A DNA stretch of 64,000 nt from Osmia lignaria lignaria (Eukaryota > Arthropoda > Insecta > Hymenoptera > Megachilidae), in contig NC_135043.1 of assembly GCF_051020975.1 (NCBI RefSeq), forward strand, positions 7,750,001 through 7,814,000, given 5' to 3'. Below, in pieces: positions 1-12,516 of the stretch; the stretch's first letter is position 1; each line of letters starts with the position of its first letter. A program made the translations under genes and the position numbers. The notes beneath the pieces are model-generated. The model was given only the letters and a program-made list of their open reading frames with translations. It was not told the DNA's origin and made no database searches.

Positions 1-280
1 CATGATTTCAGATCCATTCAAATAATAAGGCTGCTAATTGAATTAATATTTTTTCCCATTGTTTCCTTAAATAAAGTATGACAGAATCATTTTAATACTC
101 TTTTGACGACAGTTATGAAGAAAGAAAACCGATCAATCTTTCAAGCAGCAGATTTGCAGAGCCCTCAACTGCAAAACAATCTTAATCTGGAAAGTAAGCC
201 TGACTATCGTGGATCAATTAACGATGCCAAGAAAATGTACAAACACCTCGCGAATGGCAACGTTTTCTGCAAAGATTACC

Positions 281-312
281 GACGACGACGGCGACGAAGG
301 CGAAGGCGAAGG
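281..312. repeat. Short GAC/GGC/GAAGGC simple repeat
   Basis: A run of degenerate GAC, GGC and GAAGGC units. In one plus-strand frame it reads as about 11 consecutive arginines, which explains the odd poly-Arg open frame here. Nothing else supports that frame as a gene. Confidence 0.7.
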
Positions 313-1067
313 TCTTTTGTCACATGTTGTCGTAAATCGTTCCCTCCACCATTTCGAATACCGCGTGATTGTGGCATAGTAAATCAACCGATGGAAATCC
401 ATTGCAAACATATCACGGAACGTTTTTAAGTTTCCCCACTTAGCCTGATTACCTGCTACACTCTTTGTTTACGTGTAAACGGCGAACGGAACCGGTAAAC
501 AGCGCGGTAAAAAATGAAGCGTCGTTAAGGGGTTACGCCTAGTTGAGATCTGGTTATTTTCAAGATTTTTTTTGCCGTCCTAATAAATATTTATTATGAA
601 GTGAAATATACCATCGAAAAATACATGTTTTAAGGTTGTTTTAAGATTTATTTAAAAGTAAAATGTTAAATAATGAGGGAAATACAGCTCTTCTCGTAGA
701 ACGCCCTTTTCTCGAGATCAATTGCAGTGGCCACGATATCTTCCAAACCGCTTATTTGAAATCAAAACCTTAGCAATAAAACAATAGAAACTTCCTACGG
801 CAGCAAATAATGTTTAATTATAGCGTACTGTATTTTAGTGTTCATAAAGGAAATACAAAAAATAAGGATTACCTACAGCATACACGTGCTATTAAGAATG
901 TGCATCAGCGATAAAAAGAAATTATGCAGATAGTGCGGTTCTATCAGTTCAAGTCGCTTGAATGGATTCTCCTATTTCTTTGGATGATTACAATATTAAA
1001 ATGCATCCTTAGTAACAGTATACTCTATCGTTATACACTGAGCGAAAGTATCGGTGAGACTGTCGGT

Positions 1068-1100
1068 ACCAGGAGAAACTAGTGAAAATTTTCTCCTGGT
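1068..1100. repeat. 11-bp perfect inverted repeat (hairpin)
   Basis: ACCAGGAGAAA at 1068-1078 is the exact reverse complement of TTTCTCCTGGT at 1090-1100, with an 11-base loop. No gene is assigned nearby. Function unknown. Confidence 0.6.
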
Positions 1101-4100
1101 TGTGTGTACACCCTAGAAACAGTTTTAAGTCGATACTCGATCGATGAATCGAGTGAGAACGTTATGAATCTCAAGTCAAAAGATTAAATGATTACCAAGC
1201 TCTGATATTATGATTTTTATTACAATTTATCGAATCTGAAATATTACCTTTCCATTTCAGCACGTAAAGTATGACAATACTACGATTTTATCGTTAAGCA
1301 TTTAATCCCTCAAAAAATACGAGAACGTTAAAAATATACGCGAGATTATTAGCCATCACGCAGGAACGATACCGGTGAATACATTTCCGTGAATAGGTTA
1401 GATTAACGTCCAATCTGCGATTTGTTTTGCAAAATATATGCTTATACTGCGCATTAAAGACGGCGAACAATATGTAAGTAATCGTCGATTTCGACAGCAC
1501 CGGATACATAATACGGATAAAGTGTGTCGTTAAAATATTTATATCGATTTGCGAAATATGTATGTTTAATAAATCATCGACTCCGGCAAAACATCGAGCA
1601 TTTGAATGTTTTGCCGTTAACACGCATGGTGGCGCTGTTTCTTTCTGAGAAAGCTTTGAATCAACGGAAAAGAATAAAATACTCGTATTCTTAGAAATAT
1701 TCCGTAGTCATAGTGTGCAAAAAAATCGCGTTCAATTTTATAGAAAGATTCGATCGTTTCGCAGCAGTAAAGGCGAAAAAAGGTATCGATGGAGCGACGA
1801 CGATAAAATGCGATCGCGACAGACGATAACGGTATACGCGACCACCGCGTGAAAACAAATGCTTCGCTAGTTATACCTTTCAACGAATACAAAATCCTGT
1901 TTCTTTAGTGTGTAATAAATTTTATGTTTCTTTTGCTGTAGTTTCGTTTTACTTTCGTTTGGACTCATTTGGTGATTACTTTACGTAAAAGAGGTCGTTA
2001 TACGAGAAGGAGGGATTCAAACGACAAATTCTGATGATCGAATAATCAGCGAAACGAGTATTCAATTGAAGACTGATTTGAAGACTTCCTGTCTGAAACG
2101 CGGTTCGTTTGATTCTTTGAAGTTCATTTGGGATACAGATTCAAAGGAGCCTAAGGTTTTTTCCATTTCATGTCCCATCCCTTCACATATATGTATGACA
2201 TAAAAAAAAGTATCTCAAATAAAATTTATAAAATTAACATTAAACCTTGTATAATTAATTTAGATTTGCATTTACATCGATTAATATCCAAGTAAACATT
2301 ACTCTTCTTGCATTCTTAAACGCAAAATCGTCTTAGGGGTCCCTAGACCTTGGGGGTCCCTAGACAGAGAAGGTATAACCTAGGTATAATTTTAAATCTA
2401 GTTATTTACAATGATATTCTAACTTGAAGAATTCAAAAGTAATAATACTTATACCGATAATAGTGCAGCATATCTTTCAGTTATCGTAAATAAACAAACA
2501 AAATGTTAAAATGAATGTGAGCTTTCTCCTAAACGCAATCGTGTTACATCTTCTCTTATTCAACCACGATAATGGAACACGAACGATATCGGAATAGGAA
2601 GCAGAATGAATCGCTTTCAGTTGAATTCTGATAACCGCACGACCTAGCTTTCCAGGTAACATAAATGTCTGTTCTACCTAATGCTCACAACGACGAAAGT
2701 GAACTCAGAGATTACGATCTAAATCGTTTATTCGCTAATGTTTAAACAACGTTCAAGTTAGTCTTTAGAATCCAATCTATAACATATGGATTTGCCTTTT
2801 GTCAATAATTGCGTTTTACAATTGAATAGACACGACATTTTACGGATGAAATTTTTATCCTGTAGCTTCTTCGGAACGCTATTATTGTACATTGTGCGAA
2901 TGACACGTGACACGACCACTGGAACGGATATACGTATCTTTTTGAAAGAACCATTTCCTCGCGCGCATCGCGTTCGGCCATTTTGAATATTTCAACAATA
3001 CAGATGATGATGGTGATGACTCGACATTCATTGTCATACTTTGACGTTATCGAATAGTCTGTTCATTTGACTATGAAAATAATTCTTTTCATATTTGATA
3101 AACGCTTTAAATAATTTTTTATTTATTGCTAAAAATTCACTAGGTTGATAAAATAAAAAATGAATGCTCTACTCTGCTCGATACTTAACTAAATACTTAC
3201 ATGATAACGTACAATTACATCTTTTGATTTCAGAAACCAAATAAAATGTTCAACTTGAGGATGTGAGTGATAAGAGAAAGTTCTTTTTAAGTATTACAGC
3301 TCCACTTTCTATCTGTTTTGCAAGATCAACGTTACCAAAAATACCATCCTCAAGCGGAACATCATTGTACATAATAAAATTGAATGTTTATAAACATTTA
3401 AGTAATCGATGCAATGCAAATGCATTAGTGATTAACAGGAATGTAAAAATAAATATTTTACGACGCAATTTTTTAATTGCTATCCAATTATATTTATTTA
3501 ACAACATTTTTTATTGCAGATCTGACGAATTTGATACCATTTAGTTTCGCAACGTCTGTGTGGTGTAAATGGGCCAGGATTTTAATGGCGTTAACATAAT
3601 TACATATGAAATGAGTCGAAAGGAGGTGTTTTATTTTTGGTAATGTTTTAATATTTCAATGTTTTCGAAATGATTCAGAGTTAAATTGAGTGAAATTTTA
3701 TTGAAACATTAATTCAATATAATTCTGCCTATCATCGAGTGGTACGAGTCATCAGATGGAACACGTGATTGTTTATCGTATAAAGTTAACGTCGTGTTTC
3801 ACCGACATTTGTTAAAATATTTGCAAATGGTGCGCTATCGTTTGTACGACAAACATTCGACTCTACAACACTTTCAGAACCGTCGCGAATATTGAAAGTT
3901 TACCACCGTCAGTTGTTAGGAAACCACTTGTTACACAAGAACATATTTTTGAAAAGTATTTGAAGAACTCATTCTAGTGTGTCAAAAGGCTGATGCACCG
4001 AGAGTATTGTAATTCTATGAGTCATAAGCTGCTTAAACATTCTGTTAGCATTAATTGTGCGATACCGATCTTGGTCTTCTTGACAATTATCCGTCCATAA

Positions 4101-5705
4101 TTACGAAAAGTAATGAAATTGTTGTCGCCTTCTCAGAAACATTCAATTTTTTCATTAATAGCATTCAGTAACTTGAATATCATTGAAATAATTATCGTTT
4201 CTGATTAAACTTACGTAAGAACACGGGAAATCTTAGCGATTACCATTACCCCTCAATATTTCGAAGCAATTTTTCCTTATGTCACCAATTCTTTTTTACC
4301 TTATTCTATGTTCTTGGAAATTGTGTGTCATTCTTTTCCTCAATTTACTACTTTCTTGTTTTAAACTTTATTAGCTGAATTATTCAAATATGTGGAATAT
4401 TTTTAGGAAGGTGAGTCATTATGAATTATCAGTTACTGATTAATGACTTAGGAATAAAATTTTCACTGGAAATATTCGAATAGTTCAATTATTAGTATTT
4501 AATTTCAAATGGACATTTTTAAAATATTCTAAATTTTTCAGGCAAACGACTTGGGTAAAGTAATCTATAAAGTAATCTACCTCTTTGGTTAAATTCTAAT
4601 CCAAATCAGGTTCTAGTAATCCTGCCAACAGCTTCAAAGGACTATAATTAATAAGCTATATGTTTTCTAGGATTAACAAATACAGGATATGAATTACACC
4701 GACATAAATGGAACTTCGTTCGAGCAAGAATCTGGAAAAAAAGATTCGCACGATCCTAGTCGCCAACGTCATCCACGTCGCCACCATTGCAAACGGTACT
4801 TGCGCAAGCACGAATTTTGCAATTTGCTGCCTACGGATGCCGACCGATCTCTCGACTCGATCTCCTCGTGCATTCCACTTCTCTGAGACGCTTTAATGTT
4901 TGTAATCTAACTGGAGAATGTTACGAGGAAAAAGAAAAGGGAAGAAATCTCGTTGAGAAACGACCAGTGAATAATCCATGTTATTGTTATCTTTAACAGA
5001 GGTGGTAAGGCAAACGTACATGAAAAATTTTACATCGTTTCGTCAAGGAGATTTATGAGAATTCAAATATGATAAAGAAAGCAAAGCAATGGTTGGAATA
5101 TTTAGGAACACGTGTAGCGTGGCGACGCTATTGTGGAAACGTTTTGAAACACGCATCACGCTGTTTTTCCCGTTACGGACGCGAGCTCTATCGACCGAAT
5201 TCTTTAGTGATGATTGGCGTGGAACAATTAAACGCTCACTGGAGTTGTTTCGGTGCAATAGCAACGTTGTTCAACCTTTGTGAAACAAGAATTATCAATT
5301 AACCAGTGTCTCTATTAAAAAAATGCAATATCAACTTAATATACTGGACAAAGGAGAATTCCCGGCAGAAAATCTGAAATAAAATACTTGTAATTATATT
5401 TCGAATATATATGTATAAAAAAAAGTATACATATCGAATTGAGTATCTTCCTCTTTTTCAAAGTCGGTTAAAAAGCATCGATATTCTTTGATCAATTTTT
5501 TCAACGGCAGAAGAACTATGTTTATGTTTATTTTTTGCGCCCAGGTGATATTTGTTTAACCTCAAAATTACTCATCCTGCTATCAATTGAATTAATAAAC
5601 GTCTACAAAGCAAAGTCACGAGATTACAGTATCGTCGGTGAATAAATGCATCCTCGCTAAAGACTAACGGGTGGCATTGCAAGGAACAGAACAAAGTAGG
5701 CGAGG

Positions 5706-5717
5706 TGCGCATGCGCA
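5706..5717. promoter_or_regulatory. NRF-1/Ewg-type palindromic motif
   Basis: The 12-mer TGCGCATGCGCA is a perfect self-complementary match to the NRF-1 consensus (erect wing in flies). A second match, TGCGCATGCGCG, lies at 5944-5955. Two such sites within 250 bp suggest a CpG-type promoter. I could not assign a transcript start or gene to it. Confidence 0.4.
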
Positions 5718-5937
5718 ATCAAACGGAGTTATTTTCTCAGAGACCGCTGATGCGCCCGGCAATTAATTTTAATGAAGTTTCCACGTAACGAACGAATGAA
5801 AGAATCCACATTGAAAGATGTATTCTCGGTGGTGTGCATAACCGTTTATCTGTGTCGTTGCACATCGTGGCCAGGAGGCACGTGTAAATGCACACGCGAA
5901 AAAAAAACTCGTGTCACTCATTTATGCCTGTGCCCTT

Positions 5938-5967
5938 TGCACATGCGCATGCGCGTGCGCGTGCGCG
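5938..5967. repeat. 30-bp alternating purine/pyrimidine tract (Z-DNA-prone)
   Basis: Every base alternates pyrimidine and purine through a GC-rich CA/TG/CG run. Such tracts can adopt left-handed DNA. It contains the second NRF-1-like motif. Confidence 0.6.
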
Positions 5968-7497
5968 ATAGTAACGACGGTTAAATCCGTTGAACGAATC
6001 GCCATACAGCGAAAAGTGAACGGAGCTAAGCAAATTTGTTGCTCGATTGACATTATCCTTACAAAAGGTGACGTTACACTTTAAAAAGAAATTCTACGAT
6101 GTCTTTCGACCATCCTTCTTATAGGAATACGTGCTTCGACATAATGTATGTAAATGTACGCGCCAAAAGAGGGCCATTGAATGATTTATCATTGTAGATA
6201 CAGGAGGTCTTGTCAAGGATGTAGTTTCGGGCTTCGAAGGATAAATTCTATAACGTTACTGGATAAATGGTAAATTCTTTGCAAGTTAATTTACCTGGAA
6301 ATGTTTATTATTTCTTGGGAATAAGAAGTGGAAAGACCTAGATATTTTGATTACGCAACTACAGATAAACAGCGTTCAGGAAACCGCCAAGCTACTCAGG
6401 AAAGAACGTTTCGAGGAAGGTCGGAAGTTGACCGCGATAAGCGATTACCGATGCTAGTTGTAACGGCTGTTAGTTATAGGGATCTTTCAGCGATGAAAGT
6501 AAAATACGAATCAGGAGGCGAGTATAATAAAGGAAGGTGTCGTGACGTTCGAAGCTCGTCAAAGAATTATGTCCAGGGACGTATACATATATACATTTTT
6601 CCACGAATTGCGATTCAGGTTAGGAACAAGTTTCGCGCAATTAAACAACAATTACTCCTCGATCGCCGTTTCCGTTGGAACATGTTTCATAAAATGAATA
6701 CAACAAGTGGTTGCAGTTGACCACGATTGTGCCAAAGTACGTCGAATGATACACATACGACACAAAAGAGATGAATGATAAAAAGGTTCCCTCGAGAACT
6801 TCAATTAACCGTACTCGTCATCATTTGCATAATCAATGAAAAACGCTGCCATTGTGGCAATATTTCCGTATTTATTGTAATCTCAAACGTGAAACCCTAT
6901 TTAAAACGGGTATCTCGGTTGCTCGATGCCAGCGTTGGATATGCACGCGATTCGTTTGGTCGTTGGCCTATCGCCCAGACGTGGAATATATGTATGTATA
7001 TAGGGGGGATATAGAAGAAAGAATCGGTCAAATCGGATTGAACGAAGAAAAGGATAGAGGAAGATTTTGTGAGGCAGAGTTGAGCACACTTTATTATTTG
7101 AATAACGAATAAGAATGACCATAAGAGATACATATTAATAAAGGGAGTAAATTATTTTATCAATTTCTCAGGACATTATAGAAATTGATGTATTTGCAAT
7201 ACCTAAAGGGTTCAAATTTCAATTAAAGTGGAGGATAATTAGTAGAATTACAAGTGCCCAACTCGGGTAGCCGCAAACTCTTAATACATACATAGGCATT
7301 ACAGAAGTTATTGTAACAGTTCAGTTAAATGGTATTCATGATCTCAGTTGGTAGATTGAAACGCGGCTGCATTTTCGTTTACACCGTACACTCCAATCCA
7401 TTATTCTCAACGGTGTTTGCTACAGCGAACGCTTAAATCATTATCCACCACAGTCACGGCTATGAAGAAGCACGAGATATTTCATTGGAATCGTTGA

Positions 7498-7515
7498 GCA
7501 TACATATATGTATGC
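7498..7515. repeat. 18-bp perfect palindrome
   Basis: GCATACATATATGTATGC is fully self-complementary. It may be chance in AT-rich DNA. Confidence 0.5.
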
Positions 7516-8223
7516 ATATACGGTAGACATGCTCCTGTTTACCAACCTTCGCGAACAGTAACTTATCCATATGACCCTGACTAGCGACGAATAGAATCAA
7601 CGACTCTAGTACATACTAAGTTCCTCGTTCTAATATCAGCCGGCATTCGAAATCTGTTAGAAGGTCTATGCATCATGAGTAATCGTTAAAGACACGTTAA
7701 GTAACATTCTAATATAAAAAAATGATGGTAAGCTTAAACCTGTATGATATTTATTCTTGTCCCTGTTTATTTTCACTGATTATCAATTACAGAGATAGTA
7801 CCAGGCGCGACTGATATGATTATCGTAAAATATGAATCATTATAGTGATAATCATATTTTTTCCATAACCATTGCTAAAACGTGGATTAACACTCCCTAG
7901 TACGCTTTTCAATCTAAGATTCTTAAATTCTAAGATTTTAAAATTCTAATAAAGTTAAGGGACCCGGTTCACCCGAGATTATTTCAGTAATATTTCTTTT
8001 ACACTTAATATTCGATTGTAAGGTCCCTGAATCTCTTGATAAAATATAGTTAGATAAATAAGGAGACACCGTGTACGAAGGAAACAGGGCGCCAAGGGAG
8101 GGGCCCTTCTTTGTGAGACGGGCTCTGACCTCAACGGATCGTCGGGCCTGAGGTAGGCGCCCCGACTGTGAACGGCAAACGCTGTTGCTGCTCCTGCTGC
8201 TGGTTTGCTTGTCTGTCTGACCA

Positions 8224-8249
8224 GTTGCTTGGCCTGGTTGCCAAGCAAC
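8224..8249. promoter_or_regulatory. 10-bp hairpin containing an X-box-like (RFX) motif
   Basis: GTTGCTTGGC and GCCAAGCAAC are perfect reverse complements separated by six bases. The right part also reads GTTGCC-A-AGCAAC, which fits the RFX X-box half-site rule with a one-base spacer. RFX sites drive cilium genes in animals. The site lies about 650 bp downstream of the candidate oxygenase exon on the minus strand, inside its presumed intron. A functional link is inference. Confidence 0.35.
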
Positions 8250-8903
8250 CGTAAAAGCGTCACCCCTTGAATCTCTAAAATTCCTTATACCCAAGTTGTT
8301 CAAAGCGAGCTTATATACCCGATTTACCCGACGATCACGTTCTACACGTGAGAAAATCGTCGTTTAAAAATACCACTCGAAAGACTTAACGGTTTTTGAT
8401 CCCTGTGTAGTATATTTAGAAAGCGTCGCTAATAATTCAGCAACGCACAGAATTGACCGTTACAACGAAGTCATAAAGTTCACGATATATTCGTGTTGGC
8501 GTTTAAATCACTTACAAAAAAAAGCTGTTACGTTAAAAGGATTGAAAAAGAAATCACACTTTTCTTCGTGTATAAACTCGATCGTTCAGTGATCAGTGTA
8601 ACCATGAACTTTCGCGTGAAGTCATGATATCGAGTGAAACGGTTAGTCATTAGAGCGGTCAAACAAAACTATGCATCTCTAGTATCGCCACGTGCCGTAA
8701 GATCGCGGCTGATTTAGAGCTACGTCGATTTTACATTGCAATTAATTTCGTAAGTATTACCTACGACCTAGATTGCGATATGTTGCAATTTGCGGTTGTT
8801 TTTTTTTTAATGTATATCGTAATTAACGCACGACGGAGAATCGATTATTATATATGGTAATAACGCGAAGAGAGTTTTCGAACAATGTACACAGTGGACT
8901 TAC

Positions 8904-8997
8904 CCATGTGAGCGAGGTCGATGATCGGTATTTCGCATTTGCTCAAAAGAGTCTCACAGGTCTGGGTTACAATCGGAGCACTCGTACAGCAGCTCAT
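8904..8997 (-). CDS. Candidate first coding exon, 2-oxoglutarate/Fe(II) oxygenase-like (partial)
   Basis: On the minus strand an ATG at 8997 opens a 31-codon frame that ends at a strong donor, CATGG|GTAAGT (exon end 8904, phase 1). The peptide ends in CEIPIIDLAHMG. The IPxIDL block just after the N-terminus is the usual opening of the plant-type and insect 2-oxoglutarate/Fe(II) dioxygenase family (isopenicillin N synthase-like fold). The catalytic HxD...H part would be in later exons at lower coordinates. No such exon is visible in the remaining 8.9 kb, so the intron is long or the gene continues outside the window. The assignment rests on a short motif plus a good splice site. It could be a chance frame. 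Confidence 0.4.
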
Positions 8998-8999
8998 CT

Positions 9000-11002
9000 T
9001 GCTCGTGGCTAGTTACTCGGCGAAATGAGATTTCTATTGCTGTCTTTCTCCCTTCTTCTATCGATCTCTTTCTTTCTTTGCTGTTCGGCAGCTCTCGCAA
9101 TTTCGTATCTTGTCCCCGATCTTTCCGTTCCGATCCGTTCACTCGATCGATTCTTTTTTCGTTAGCCTGCTTCGTACTGTTCCTTCTTCCTTGGTTTCTG
9201 TGCCCCGTTTACGTTCAAATGTAGCACCAATAATACCGGGATGGTAAATATGTGGCTCGATGTGACGCGCGTGTGTATACACTACATTCACCACGTGCGA
9301 ACTCACTCAGAAAATGAGCGAACAATTTCACTGAAATATCCAAGAAAAAATCATGCTATCACTGTACACGTCGAATGGAGACCCGAACGTTTAAGCTACA
9401 GCCTGATCGGTGATCCTGTTTCGGAGAGCGAAATTCAATCGGTGTACACGGTAGGTGTTGCGGATTATTGTGGAGAAACTGATGTGGCAACCCTAACGGT
9501 AGCCGTAGGAGACGAGTTTATTATGGGGCTGGTGGTGCGGCAGGTAAACGTATACGTGATTCTGAACTGGTGGGCACATGCTACGATATCGATAGAGTAG
9601 CAGATAACCAAGTACTGAGAAGAAAACAACACCGCAACAACGATCGTAACTCACAAGCGGACGCTCGTTAACTGAACCGACGATACACGTAAACCGACCA
9701 GAAGCGCGCCTCTTGACTCGAGCGAAGCCGAACCTTACCGAGAGGAGTCGAAGTTTTACGAAGTTTTACGAACTTCACCGATCAGACCTTTCAGACGTTA
9801 GCGCGCTCAAACGAAGGAAAAACAAACTGATGTTCGACGGCTTTTTACTTTTATTTGAATATTTCTAATTTTATTTACATCTTAATATCGTAAAATATAT
9901 ATGTATTTCAATATTCCCTATGCTACAATATATTATTATGTTTCTGTTCAATTCAAAATATTTGGAGTATTAAATTTTTAAATTCAGAAATCTGTTTCTA
10001 ATTCATGAAATTTTTTAGATGTTTAAAAATTGCATTAGAAAATGTCGAAAATCAATTCTATACATTTCAGTACGAATTTATACGTTTTTTAAACACAACC
10101 TACATCCTACACAGTTAAATGTACGTTTAATTGCATCATCAAACGTACGTTATATGTGTTGGTGATCTACAAGTCGTAACTTTACAAGCCTGCGATAAAC
10201 TGTTTTGATAAAGGTAGATGTAGAGTGCGACTTACGTTCACCTACTAAATAACCACTGCGCCTTGTACGGTGTTTTGAATCGTACTGCACTCCGGTAGAC
10301 GATCTTCAATTACTAAATACAAGATTCAACGATCCCCACCACCCACGCTCTCTCGTCTCGTCGCAGCGTATTTCTAATCATTGAAATTAGTACTTTCTGA
10401 TTATCGTGGCCGCGTAATTTGCATTGTCTTCCAGCATACTCGACCCATGCACCATGCGTCATTTCATTACCCGAATTTATAGATCTGTGCACGAATTTAA
10501 GCTCTCCTCATGATCGATTTTCCAGGAGTATCGTAGGCGATACTGTTTCTCCGTATACACCTGTTTTCACACGGTTCACAGGATCTTCTTCCATACTGCT
10601 TGCCATCTGTTCCCGGAAAAAAACAAACTCGACGCAAGCTTTTTTGATCCACCGAGAGCACTTTCCTTCCAACTCGGTGCTTCTGTTTTGAACGCCAATA
10701 AATTCTGGCAAACAGTCATAAAACGTTTTCCGTAGAGGAAAAATGATTTTTTAATCGATCTTCCTTTTCTCTTTCATCGTGTCCCGTCGTGTAAACCTTT
10801 CGTGAATATCGTGTGCTCTCGATGGACGCTGGGTTTGATCCTGGCTGCCTCGAGAGCCGCGGGTGAATGCTGAAGACAACGTTCGTTCACAGGTGAAGAT
10901 TCTATCGGCGACGAAGAGTAATTGGAATCGTCTTTGGCGTTGCTTTTATTTTTAGCGTGGACATACTTTTGCCGTTGTCGTTTCATGTTTTTCCTGCAAC
11001 GT
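9000..11002. other. Intergenic interval with an unassigned ORF
   Basis: Between the oxygenase-like exon and the end of the tetraspanin gene. Bases 9000-9240 are pyrimidine-rich on the plus strand and could be the 5' leader of the oxygenase-like gene. A 119-codon ATG frame at 9241-9600 (plus) has no recognisable domain, signal peptide or splice support. Bases 9640-9830 are CpG-rich and contain the decamer GAAGTTTTAC twice in tandem (about 9749-9771), a plausible promoter. The rest to 11002 is AT-rich and includes the tetraspanin 3' UTR. Confidence 0.4.
10945..10950 (-). terminator. Candidate poly(A) signal of the tetraspanin gene
   Basis: AATAAA on the minus strand, about 53 bases downstream of the tetraspanin stop codon at 11003. 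Confidence 0.5.
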
Positions 11003-12516
11003 TTATCGGGCCTCTTTCTTTTCTTCTTCGCTTCCCAATTCGAGGGGGCCGAGCTCGAATCTCGCCTCTCCGTTTCTGTACTGAATGTAGAACGATAACG
11101 CGGTTCATTTATCATTCAAAACATTAATCCGAGAATTAACGCGATTATCTTATCCGTGGGAGCAACGCACAACGACGCGACATCCTTATCGTTGCATTTG
11201 AACTCATTTTTTATTCAAATTACACGGACAATTTAAGAACACACTCATTCTTATCTCAAATTACGCGAAATTTGCATTACCTCGACTCGTCCAAGGATGT
11301 GCTGGAAGATTCATTGGCAAAGATTTTGGGAAAATGGTAGAAACGACACGTACCGCATATTAATTTTCTTATAATCTGCAATAATTTTTATTACCGTTAA
11401 GGATATAAAGTTTGATATTCAGAGACTTGTCTGACCGTTACCTTTGTAATTAAAAATCCTAAGAACACTTGAATAATCACCAAAGTGGTAGTCATCACAT
11501 AGGCTACGATGACGATCCTAAGAAGAACAGGGCTGATCACTTCGGCACATCCATTTGTGTTTATAGTTTTAATATCGGTATCGATATCAGAGTGTTCGCA
11601 AGGTACCATTGCCCTTAAACTGCAACAACTGAATGGTACACCTCTGTCCCTATATTCTTCGTCGGATATTTGATTCTGCACAGCCATTTCTTCGCGGGAC
11701 GCATAATCCACTCCCTGAAGAAGAAGCAGTACATCATGGTACCTTTTTACATAAATATTTATGTTCAAACGCTCTTGTACCGTTGAATGAGTTACCCGTT
11801 TTGAATGGTGGATTCACCTGCCAGTCAAAGAGGAACCAATCTGTGTAAGAGGAATGACCGCAGCATTGAAAGATGAACTGTATCTCGTCGATGGCGTACT
11901 TGTAAGAAGCTGCACTTGCATACAATCGCATCGAGCTGTTGAAAATGTCGATCAGCGATTCTTGTCTTACGCTTATGTGGTATCCTATGGAAACTAGAGT
12001 GGCTGCGTTCATTATAGCGCATATGGCGATTGCTATCAGCAGGCATCTTAGGGTTCGTCTGGTTTCTGCACAGCAACGTGGCACCTTTCTTCTAAAATAG
12101 TATATATATAATTATTACAATTAATTTACAAGAATTCATTCTATAATTATAGTCATAATATTAATTATTAATTATTTGTTATTAATATATATGAATATTA
12201 ATTATTATAATTATTTGTCAGACAAAACGTTACGAAATACTAACGCGCGTATGCTACGAACAGTTATCATCGCAGTCGGCAAACCTAAGCTGACGTTTAT
12301 CAGTGTAAATATGACGGGTCGTAAACCACCCGCGAATCGAATGATCTGCCATTCGGCGAATATCTCTAGTATCAACATGAAGAAACGTTTCGCCTCGAAT
12401 ATCGCCAAGGTGACTGCTACACCATAACCGAATCTCACTTCCCATCCGCAATTACAAGGGACTCTTGCATTTTTTTTAAATCTTTTACTCCTTTGGAAGC
12501 TCTCGTTGCTCGACAT
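11003..12516 (-). CDS. Tetraspanin, peripherin/ROM-like, four exons, 298 aa
   Basis: Minus-strand exons: 12245-12516, 11818-12091, 11442-11714 and 11003-11080. Phases match at each junction: donor GC|GTTAGT, then CAG|GTGAAT, then AAG|GTAACG, with acceptors TTTTAG, CTTCAG and ATTCAG. The joined length is 897 nt, a multiple of three. The ATG directly follows an in-frame TGA. Hydrophobic segments occur before and within residues 40-90, at about 105-125 and at about 240-270. The large extracellular loop has CCG at 167-169, an aromatic run TDWF...DW, then PFSCC at 209-213, Cys221 and GC at 237-238. That order is diagnostic of tetraspanins, and DWF plus PFSCC is the peripherin/RDS-ROM flavour. Tetraspanins organise membrane microdomains. 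The first membrane segment is unusually charged, so the N-terminus is the least certain part. Confidence 0.85.

Larger units (their letters stand above)
1..8903. other. Left flank without a supported coding exon
   Basis: AT-rich DNA with many short open frames on both strands. None shows a recognisable domain or a consistent exon chain. It holds a short trinucleotide repeat near 281, a hairpin at 1068-1100, a purine/pyrimidine alternating tract at 5938-5967 with NRF-1-like motifs nearby, a palindrome at 7498-7515 and an X-box-like hairpin at 8224-8249. If the exon at 8904-8997 is real, this whole tract is its first intron or contains small exons I could not find. I searched by eye for an oxygenase-type Asn-His-Gly stretch and did not find one. 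Confidence 0.5.

Noticed and set aside
103..429. Poly-arginine frame
   Set aside because: Product of a GAC/GGC simple repeat.
4689..5302. Cluster of 60-77 codon overlapping frames
   Set aside because: Several frames of similar length overlap without splice sites or domains; most likely chance.
9241..9600. 119-codon ATG frame, plus strand
   Set aside because: No recognisable domain, no splice support and weak composition; kept only as a note in the intergenic entry.
10774..11115. 113-codon Lys/Arg-rich minus-strand frame
   Set aside because: The same bases carry the tetraspanin last exon in another frame, with matching phase and a plausible tail.
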